NCBI RefSeq assembly: GCF_013376045.1
Contig: NZ_JABMJG010000011.1
Span: 229,377-293,376, forward strand
Reading direction: 5' to 3'
Source: Variovorax sp. SG517
GTDB lineage: Bacteria > Pseudomonadota > Gammaproteobacteria > Burkholderiales > Burkholderiaceae_C
Length of the DNA stretch: 64,000 nt
The position numbers and the translations under genes are program-made. This document shows positions 59,065 to 64,000 of this stretch, piece after piece (position 1 is the stretch's first letter; the number at the start of each line of letters is the position of its first letter). The notes under the pieces are model-generated. The model did not search any database. It was given only the letters and a program-made list of their open reading frames with translations, and had not been told where the DNA came from.

Positions 59065-59934
59065 ATGCGCAGGAAGGCTCTTTCGTTCAAGGCGGCGCTG
59101 GTGTCGTTGCTGATGTTCCTGCTGCTGGTCGGTGTGTGGCAGGTCGCCACCGCACCGGCCGGCGGCGCTTCCGCGGCGGCAGGCATGACCGCCGAGCAGA
59201 TCGAATACCAGAAGATGCTCGGCAAGGACCCGACGCAGGGCCAGGTGAAGAGCTCGGGCTTTCCCACGCCCGCCGAGATGGCCGCCACCGCGTGGAAGCA
59301 CCTGTCGAATCCGTTCTACGACAACGGCCCCAACGACAAGGGCATCGCCATCCAGCTGGCCTGGTCGCTGGCGCGCGTGGGCCTGGGCTTCGCGCTGGCG
59401 TGCCTGGTGGCGGTGCCGCTGGGCTTCGTCATCGGCATGTCGCCGCTGCTGCACAAGGCCTTCGACCCCTTCATCCAGGTGCTCAAGCCGATCTCGCCGC
59501 TGGCGTGGATGCCGCTGGCGCTCTACACCATCAAGGACTCGTCGGTCAGCGGCATCTTCGTGATCTTCATCTGCTCGGTCTGGCCGATGCTGCTGAACAC
59601 CGCCTTCGGCGTGGCTTCGGTCAAGCGCGAATGGCTCAACGTGGCCAGCACGCTCGAAGTGAAGCCGCTGCGCCGCGCGTTCCGCGTCATCCTGCCGGCG
59701 GCGGCGCCCACCATCCTCACGGGCATGCGCATCAGCATGAGCATCGCGTGGCTGGTCATCGTGGCGGCCGAGATGCTGGTGGGCGGCACCGGCATCGGCT
59801 ACTTCGTGTGGAACGAGTGGAACAACCTGTCGCTCACCAACGTGATCTTCGCGATCCTTTTGATCGGCGTGGTGGGCATGCTGCTCGACCAGGCCTTCGC
59901 GGCGCTGCAGCGGAAGGTGACCTATGTGGAGTGA
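59065..59934 (+). CDS. cynB: cyanate/nitrate-type ABC transporter permease
   Basis: A 289-residue permease with an N-terminal helix, a periplasmic loop to about residue 90, and then five or six helices. The ABC-interaction loop is in AFRVILPAAAPTILTGMRISMSIAWLVIVAAEM (core VILPAAAPTILTGMRIS), typical of NrtB/CynB/SsuC permeases. It starts 3 bases after the binding-protein stop and is followed 31 bases later by the ATPase. It forms the membrane channel. Confidence 0.92.
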   Translation: MRRKALSFKAALVSLLMFLLLVGVWQVATAPAGGASAAAGMTAEQIEYQKMLGKDPTQGQVKSSGFPTPAEMAATAWKHLSNPFYDNGPNDKGIAIQLAWSLARVGLGFALACLVAVPLGFVIGMSPLLHKAFDPFIQVLKPISPLAWMPLALYTIKDSSVSGIFVIFICSVWPMLLNTAFGVASVKREWLNVASTLEVKPLRRAFRVILPAAAPTILTGMRISMSIAWLVIVAAEMLVGGTGIGYFVWNEWNNLSLTNVIFAILLIGVVGMLLDQAFAALQRKVTYVE

Positions 59935-59965
59935 GCGCGCCATTCTTCCGGCCCGAGGTGAAGCC

Positions 59966-60805
59966 ATGAACCAGCCTGTCGTTTCCGCCGCCGTGGAGGC
60001 GCCGGGCGCCCGCGGCTTCCTGCGCGTGGAGGGGCTGGCCAAGGCCTTCGTGCCCGCGCGGCCCGTGTTCGCCGACGTGTCGTTCACGCTCGAGCGCGGC
60101 GAGTTCGTCTGCATCATCGGCCACTCGGGCTGCGGCAAGACCACCATCCTCAACGTGCTGGCGGGCCTGGACCAGGCCAGCGCGGGCCACGTCTTCATGG
60201 ACGGGCGCGAGGTGGCCGGCCCCAGCCTGGAGCGCGGCGTGGTGTTCCAGAGCCATGCGCTCATGCCGTGGCTCACCGTGCGCAGGAACATCGCCTTCGC
60301 GGTGGTCTCGCGCTGGCCCGGGTGGTCGGCCGCGCAGGTCGACGCGCAGGTGGAGCGCTTCGTCGCCATGGTCGGCCTGCAGGCGGCCATCGACAAGAAG
60401 CCCTCGCAGCTCTCGGGCGGCATGAAGCAGCGCGTGGGTATCGCCCGCGCCTTTGCGATCAGCCCCAAGATGCTGCTGCTCGACGAGCCCTTCGGCGCGC
60501 TCGATGCGCTCACGCGCGGCACCATCCAGGACGAGCTGATGGCCATCGTGCGGCAGACGCAGCAGACGGTCTTCATGATCACGCACGACGTGGACGAGGC
60601 CATCCTGCTGGCCGATCGCATCCTGCTGATGAGCAACGGCGTCGACCTGCCGCAGGGCGGGTACCGCGCGGGGAACATCGTCGAGACGGTGGTCAACCCG
60701 CTGCCGCGCGAGCGCACGCGCGCGTCGCTGCACCACCTCGACGGCTACTACGCGCTGCGCAACCACATCGTCGATTTCCTCGTCACGCGCGCGAAGGCGG
60801 CGTGA
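59966..60805 (+). CDS. cynD: cyanate/nitrate-type ABC transporter ATP-binding protein
   Basis: A 279-residue single ABC ATPase of the nitrate/sulfonate/taurine class. Walker A is GHSGCGKTT, the Q-loop is at VVFQSHALMPWLTVR, the signature LSGGMKQRVGIARA, Walker B LLLDEPFGALDA, and the H-loop MITHDVDEA. A GTG at 59924 would add 14 residues but overlaps cynB; ATG 59966 with GAGGTGAAG upstream is preferred. It energises cyanate import with CynA and CynB. Confidence 0.94.
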   Translation: MNQPVVSAAVEAPGARGFLRVEGLAKAFVPARPVFADVSFTLERGEFVCIIGHSGCGKTTILNVLAGLDQASAGHVFMDGREVAGPSLERGVVFQSHALMPWLTVRRNIAFAVVSRWPGWSAAQVDAQVERFVAMVGLQAAIDKKPSQLSGGMKQRVGIARAFAISPKMLLLDEPFGALDALTRGTIQDELMAIVRQTQQTVFMITHDVDEAILLADRILLMSNGVDLPQGGYRAGNIVETVVNPLPRERTRASLHHLDGYYALRNHIVDFLVTRAKAA

Positions 60806-60868
60806 CCTCGCCTTCATCCACCCCTCATCACGTTCCCATCACGTTCATTTCAATCAGGAGCAAACCCC

Positions 60869-61312
60869 ATGAACCGCAACGACGTCACCGAGAAGATCAT
60901 CGCCACCAAGGTCAGCAAGGGCATTCAGTGGGCCGACGTGGCCACGAAGGTCGGCCTCTCGAAGGAGTGGACCACCGCCGCCTGCCTCGGCCAGATGACG
61001 CTCGACGACAGGCAGGCGAAGATCATCGGCAAGATCTTCGGCCTCACCGCCGAGGAGCAGAAGTGGCTGAAGGTGGTGCCCTACAAGGGCTCGCTGCCCA
61101 CGCCGGTGCCCACCGATCCGCTCATCTACCGCTGGTACGAGGTGGTGAGCGTGTACGGCACCACCATCAAGGAACTGATCCATGAGGAATTCGGCGACGG
61201 CATCATGAGCGCCATCGACTTCAGCATGGACATCCAGCGCCAGGCCGACCCGAAGGGCGACCGCGTCAACGTGGTGCTGTCGGGCAAGTTCCTGCCCTAC
61301 AAGACCTACTGA
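60869..61312 (+). CDS. cynS: cyanase (cyanate hydratase)
   Basis: A 147-residue cyanase, which converts cyanate and bicarbonate to CO2 and carbamate (hence ammonia). Catalytic Arg88, Glu91 and Ser114 match E. coli Arg96, Glu99 and Ser122 with a constant offset of 8. The N-terminal HTH-like helical domain and the C-terminal dimerising domain (KGDRVNVVLSGKFLPYKTY) are intact. It ends the cyn operon 63 bases after the ATPase. No carbonic anhydrase (cynT) gene is adjacent. The 3' end overlaps the convergent SDR gene by 7 bases. Confidence 0.97.
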   Translation: MNRNDVTEKIIATKVSKGIQWADVATKVGLSKEWTTAACLGQMTLDDRQAKIIGKIFGLTAEEQKWLKVVPYKGSLPTPVPTDPLIYRWYEVVSVYGTTIKELIHEEFGDGIMSAIDFSMDIQRQADPKGDRVNVVLSGKFLPYKTY

Positions 61313-62082
61313 GCGTACTCGGCCGGGCGCGGCCTTTGCTGCTGCTGGTGGTGCTGCCTGGCAGGCGGGCGCATCGCCCCGGCCGTGATGCCGTAGCCCT
61401 CGATGGCGCCCGCGATCGAGCGCGCCACCGCATCCACCGGCACCGCGATGCGCCGGTTGGTGCGCATGCGTTCGCGTGCGTAGCTGGCCGCGATGCGCTC
61501 GGCCAGCGGATCGATGGGGCCGTGCACGTCGGGGCTCACCACCGTCACGTGCAGCCGGCCGGCATGTTCCTGCCGCAGGCCCTCGGAGATCGCGTTCACC
61601 GCGTACTGCGTGCCGTGGTACACCGCCGAGCCCGGCGACAGCCCGTGCATCGCCACCGGCGCCACGTTCACGATGTGGCCCCAGCCCTGTTCTTGCATCG
61701 TCGGCAGCACCGCCGCGATGCCGAGCAGCACGCCGCGCAGGTTCACGTCGATCATGAGCTCCCACTCCTCGATCTTGCGGTTCCACAGCGGCGACATCGG
61801 CATCACGCCCGCGGCGTTGACGAGCACGTCGATCTGCTCGTGCGTCTCGAGCGCGAATTCGGCGAATGCTTCCATGTCGGGCCGGTGCGTCACGTCGAGC
61901 CGCTGGAAGCTGGCCGTGCCGCCCGTGGCCGTGATCTCGGCCGCGAGCGAGGCGAGCCTGTCGGTGCGGCGCGCACCGAGCACCACCTTGGCGCCGCGCC
62001 GCGCGAGCAGCCTGGCGGTCGCTTCGCCGATGCCGCTGCTCGCGCCGGTGATGAGTACGACTTTTTCCTGGATCGTGGTCAT
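61306..62082 (-). CDS. SDR-family protein with altered catalytic residues
   Basis: A 258-residue short-chain dehydrogenase-like protein. The nucleotide-binding TGASSGIG is intact and Asn114 and Tyr155 are present, but the catalytic Ser position is Pro142 (NVAPVAM) and the Lys of YxxxK is Gln159 (YHGTQ). NNAG is NAAG. It has an unusual Gln/Pro-rich tail (HHQQQQRPRP). It may be a dead enzyme or have a different catalytic apparatus. The ATG at 62082 follows GAGGAG; the frame stays open upstream to 62769 without conserved sequence. Regulation and role unknown. Confidence 0.85.
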   Translation of the reverse strand: MTTIQEKVVLITGASSGIGEATARLLARRGAKVVLGARRTDRLASLAAEITATGGTASFQRLDVTHRPDMEAFAEFALETHEQIDVLVNAAGVMPMSPLWNRKIEEWELMIDVNLRGVLLGIAAVLPTMQEQGWGHIVNVAPVAMHGLSPGSAVYHGTQYAVNAISEGLRQEHAGRLHVTVVSPDVHGPIDPLAERIAASYARERMRTNRRIAVPVDAVARSIAGAIEGYGITAGAMRPPARQHHQQQQRPRPAEYAQ

Positions 62083-62255
62083 GGTGAACTCCTCGTGCTG
62101 ATCTGTCTGCCGTGGGGCGCACACTGGAATGAGCGTGAGCCGGGCATGCAGAGAAGTGTGCGTTTTCGCGCGCCCGAAGCGGTAGACGAATCGAACGCGG
62201 TTTTTGCCTGATCCTGCAAAACGCGATGCCGACTGCGTCCGCCGCTTCGCCCGGC

Positions 62256-62609
62256 TCAGCGCCCCGTAGTGCTTTCGCGGTAGAGCACCATGCCCGCGTG
62301 GTACAGCACGCCGTCGCGGAACTCGCCGTCGGCCGTGAAGCCGGTGTCGTCGACGTAGTCGATGTGGTTGCCCGTCAGTCTGTAGCTGCCCCGGTAGGCG
62401 CTCGGGCGCGTGCCGCGCGCCTCGTCGTAGCGGCCGTTGGGGAGCAGTTCGTGGCGGATGTGGCCGTCTTGTGTCACCCACATGCCCACGAAGCGGTTCG
62501 GGTCTTCGAGCAGCCTGGGGCGTTGGGGTTGTGCCTGCGAAGGGCCCGAGGCCATGGCAAGCGATAGCGAGAGCGCGGTGAGTGCGCCTGTGCGACGTGC
62601 GGTGTTCAT
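62256..62609 (-). CDS. exported Atu4866-domain protein
   Basis: A 117-residue protein with a signal peptide (about 1-26, ending SQAQ) and a small beta-barrel-like domain: FVGMWVTQDGHIRHELLPNGRYDEARG, then YRGSYRLTGNHIDYVDDTGFTADGEF and VLYHAGMVLYR. This matches the Atu4866 family of unknown function. It often lies near SDR and cupin genes of stress or detoxification type; here it is 173 bases from the SDR gene on the same strand. Confidence 0.85.
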   Translation of the reverse strand: MNTARRTGALTALSLSLAMASGPSQAQPQRPRLLEDPNRFVGMWVTQDGHIRHELLPNGRYDEARGTRPSAYRGSYRLTGNHIDYVDDTGFTADGEFRDGVLYHAGMVLYRESTTGR

Positions 62610-62807
62610 GGTGCGTCTTGGTTCGTGGATGGAGCGTCCATTCTTGAAAAAGGCGCGGGCGGGGCGTTAGTCGCTTCGTGCGAGTTTCTTGCCTGATTCC
62701 CCGAAGCCGCAGCGGCCGGTGCTGCCGGCTGATGCATCCATCGGTAATTCGCTTTGCACCATGTCGCAAGGATTGAGCAAGAGCCGGAAATCGCGGATGC
62801 TGCGCCG

Positions 62808-63356
62808 ATGGACAACAAGCCTCCCCCGAACACGGCCCGCCCGCGCATCTACCTCGCGGGGCCCGACGTCTTTCGCCCCGACGCCAGGGCGCACTTCGTC
62901 AGGTTGTCGGCCGCCTGCGACGCAGCCGGCCTCGCGGCCCTGCTGCCGGCGGACGGCAACGAAGAGCAGACCTCCGATGCGCCCGAGAAGCAGATCTACG
63001 AAGCCAACATGCAGCGCCTACGCGGCGCCGACGGCGTGGTCGCCAATCTTGCGAGCTTCAGGGGCATGGAGCCAGATTCCGGCACCGTGTTCGAGGTCGG
63101 CGCGGCGATCGCGCTGGGCATCCCGGTCGTGGCCTACGGCGTGCCCGAAGGCAGCTACGCAGACCGCGTGCGCGCCGGGCTGCCGTGCGAGGTCGACGCG
63201 AACGGCGTGCTGCGCGAAGCCGGCACCGGCATCGCGGTCGAGGACTTCGGGCAGCAGCTGAACCTGATGCTGGCGTGTTCGATCCACATCGAGGCGACGC
63301 CGGAGGCGGCGTTGAAGAAGATGGCAGAGGTACTCGTCGGTGCCGTCCGGCGATAG
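62808..63356 (+). CDS. nucleoside 2-deoxyribosyltransferase family protein
   Basis: A 182-residue protein with the fold signature IYLAGPDVFRPDAR at the start, then LLPADGN, YEANMQRLRGADGVVANL and GTVFEVGAAIALGIPVVAYG. The Glu in FEVGAA matches the catalytic glutamate of nucleoside 2-deoxyribosyltransferases, which swap nucleobases on deoxyribose or hydrolyse deoxynucleosides. ATG 62808 is preferred to a GTG-like start 18 codons earlier. It is monocistronic and its stop is 4 bases from the convergent small ORF. Confidence 0.87.
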   Translation: MDNKPPPNTARPRIYLAGPDVFRPDARAHFVRLSAACDAAGLAALLPADGNEEQTSDAPEKQIYEANMQRLRGADGVVANLASFRGMEPDSGTVFEVGAAIALGIPVVAYGVPEGSYADRVRAGLPCEVDANGVLREAGTGIAVEDFGQQLNLMLACSIHIEATPEAALKKMAEVLVGAVRR

Positions 63357-63360
63357 CGCG

Positions 63361-63681
63361 CTACGCGGACATTCCGCCTTCGCTGGCAATCAGCGCGTGG
63401 CGTAGTTGCGAGGTAGTACTGTCTATCGCACTGATGCAACGTTGAAGCTCCGCATTGGCGAGGCGCAGGAGGGCGCCCAATTCGCTTCGGGTCGTCACGA
63501 GTGCTTCGAGATCGCTCGTGTGTTCTGGACCTATGAGCTTTTCGATGCAGGCATGCGCGTGCAGGACTTCCTGCAATTGCGCGGCATCGTCGCAGGCTTG
63601 CCGAGCAAATGCGTCGATTGCGGATTCAACAGGCGCGGAAGGAGACTGCGACTGCGCGCGAACGCGAGTGTGTTGAGCCAT
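63361..63681 (-). CDS. small hypothetical protein behind a C4-like leader RNA
   Basis: A 106-residue, mostly helical cytoplasmic protein I cannot firmly place. LQEVLHAHACIEKLIGPEHTSDLEALV and LGALLRLANAELQRCISAI (core HAHACIEKLIG and LANAELQRC) vaguely recall small DUF6124-type proteins of pseudomonads. Codon use is less G+C-biased than in neighbours. The ribosome site TTGGAGG lies 6 bases before the ATG within a sequence that pairs with the upstream structured RNA. Translation is therefore probably RNA-controlled. Confidence 0.7.
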   Translation of the reverse strand: MAQHTRVRAQSQSPSAPVESAIDAFARQACDDAAQLQEVLHAHACIEKLIGPEHTSDLEALVTTRSELGALLRLANAELQRCISAIDSTTSQLRHALIASEGGMSA

Positions 63682-63734
63682 GAATGGCCTCCAAGAGGTG
63701 TGATTTCAAAAACCACCGCTCTCGCTTCCAAACG

Positions 63735-63818
63735 GGGGCGGCAGCTCGAACGGGTTGGAAGACCGGACACCTCTTGCGAGAACCGGCAGGGCTCGCGCCC
63801 TCCCGCCCGAGCCGCCAT
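63735..63818 (-). ncRNA. C4 antisense RNA-like structured leader
   Basis: Read on the minus strand, GGCGGCUCG pairs with CGAGCUGCC as a closing stem; inside it GGGC-GCGA-GCCC forms a tetraloop hairpin and the conserved-looking CCGGUCUUCCAACC follows. This layout matches my recollection of C4 antisense RNA (phage P1/P7 type). The loop segment CAAGAGGUGU (63767-63776) is perfectly complementary to ACACCUCUUG (63692-63701) beside the ribosome site of the downstream ORF, and UUCUCGC can pair with GCGAGAG at about 63719-63725. Confidence 0.6.
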
Positions 63819-63833
63819 AAAAGTGGCACGAGC

Positions 63834-63857
63834 GAAAAAGCCGCAGACCATGTGCGG
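63834..63857 (-). terminator. possible intrinsic terminator upstream of the C4-like RNA
   Basis: On the minus strand CCGCA-N7-TGCGG is followed by CTTTTT. The stem is short. It could end a transcript arriving from beyond the insertion element, isolating the leader RNA. Confidence 0.4.
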
Positions 63858-63860
63858 TGG

Positions 63861-64000
63861 TGAACTGCACCCCAAAAGTTGGACACCGATCCAATCCTTG
63901 GGGTGTTTTCATGGCGAAGTACGACGAGAAGTTCAAGCTGGCGGTAGTGCAAGACTACGAGGCAGGCAACCAAAGCTACGTGGCGGTGGCGCAGCGCCAC
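63861..64000 (+). mobile_element. IS3-family insertion sequence, left end (truncated by window)
   Basis: The element begins near 63861 with TGAACTGCACCCC and an AAAAGTTGGACACC stretch, typical of the left inverted repeat of IS3/IS150-like elements. The OrfA start follows 50 bases later. The right end and any target duplication lie outside the window. Confidence 0.75.
63911..64000 (+). CDS. IS3-family transposase OrfA (N-terminal fragment)
   Basis: The 30 visible residues begin MAKYDEKFKLAVVQDYEAGN and end QSYVAVAQRH, the start of the helix-turn-helix OrfA (InsE/IS150 InsJ-like) that binds the terminal repeats. OrfA and OrfB are usually joined by a programmed frameshift to make the active transposase; that region is not visible. 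Confidence 0.85.
   Translation, partial: MAKYDEKFKLAVVQDYEAGNQSYVAVAQRH

Noticed and set aside
57442..60717. 1091-codon open frame on the minus strand across the cyanate operon
   Set aside because: It is a GC-rich shadow of the cyn genes: composition is His/Arg/Gly-biased, no domain is recognisable, and the plus-strand genes have complete catalytic motifs.
63531..63875. 114-codon minus-strand ORF overlapping the C4-like RNA
   Set aside because: It runs through the structured leader and in another frame through the small ORF; the RNA explanation accounts for the sequence better.
1..64000. CRISPR arrays, tRNA and rRNA genes, prophage structural genes
   Set aside because: No regularly spaced repeats, cloverleaf-like sequences or phage head/tail proteins were seen.

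Overview
The window is a G+C-rich chromosomal segment (visibly about two thirds G+C) with tightly packed genes, short intergenic gaps and many ATGA stop/start overlaps. Four orphan Bug-type (tripartite tricarboxylate) periplasmic binding proteins, five LysR regulators, acyl-CoA catabolic genes and the general gene repertoire point to a metabolically versatile betaproteobacterium of the Burkholderiales, most likely Comamonadaceae and possibly Variovorax. The genus is an inference from gene content. No rRNA, tRNA or CRISPR array was seen, and no gene-free stretch exceeds 300 bases.

Layout. 1-3.2 kb: the end of a 2-oxoglutarate/Fe(II) dioxygenase, an alpha/beta hydrolase overlapping queF (queuosine synthesis), and an SDR dehydrogenase. 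3.2-5.2 kb: two tandem, related LysR regulators separated by a hairpin-rich repeat. 5.3-16.6 kb: a catabolic island with an enolase-superfamily enzyme, a Bug protein, an arylmalonate decarboxylase, an mmgC-D-E-like trio on the other strand (MmgE/PrpD, acyl-CoA dehydrogenase, short citrate-synthase-like protein), a fused double acyl-CoA dehydrogenase, a second Bug protein and an acyl-CoA ligase. Together these look like uptake and CoA-dependent breakdown of a substituted malonate or related branched/aryl acid. 16.7-26.1 kb: mostly housekeeping and unknown genes (DUF3606, an orphan kinase-like protein, topoisomerase IB, purine nucleoside permease family, DUF2459, DNA polymerase IV, a YiiX-like hydrolase, a TRAP permease pair, a glycolipid-binding-domain protein).

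26.1-33.3 kb: a LysR/Bug pair divergent from an unusual tannase-family lipoprotein, an alpha/beta hydrolase and another Bug protein, probably an ester uptake and hydrolysis locus. 33.3-37.0 kb: purine or urate breakdown (nucleobase deaminase, OHCU decarboxylase), an MFS transporter and a LysR gene. 37.0-40.6 kb: a GlxA-type regulator divergent from a SLAC1-family channel, and a MerR regulator divergent from a methyltransferase with a textbook 19-bp-spacer MerR promoter. 40.6-48.5 kb: a complete-looking L-fucose-type sugar operon (IclR regulator, lactonase, sugar ABC transporter, L-fuconate dehydratase, SDR dehydrogenase, mutarotase). 49-54.5 kb: L-lactate use (FMN lactate dehydrogenase, lactate permease, LysR) beside an MHS-type transporter. 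L-lactate is an end product of the non-phosphorylating fucose route, so the two loci fit together.

54.5-57.5 kb: TetR with a 24-bp palindromic operator, an NTF2-like protein, and a PAS kinase/LuxR-type response regulator pair. 57.7-61.3 kb: the cyanate operon cynABD-cynS, with no CynR in the window. 61.3-63.4 kb: an SDR lacking two catalytic residues, an Atu4866-domain protein and a deoxyribosyltransferase-like protein. 63.4-64.0 kb: a small ORF behind a structured C4-antisense-RNA-like leader, abutted by the left end of an IS3-family element that runs off the window.
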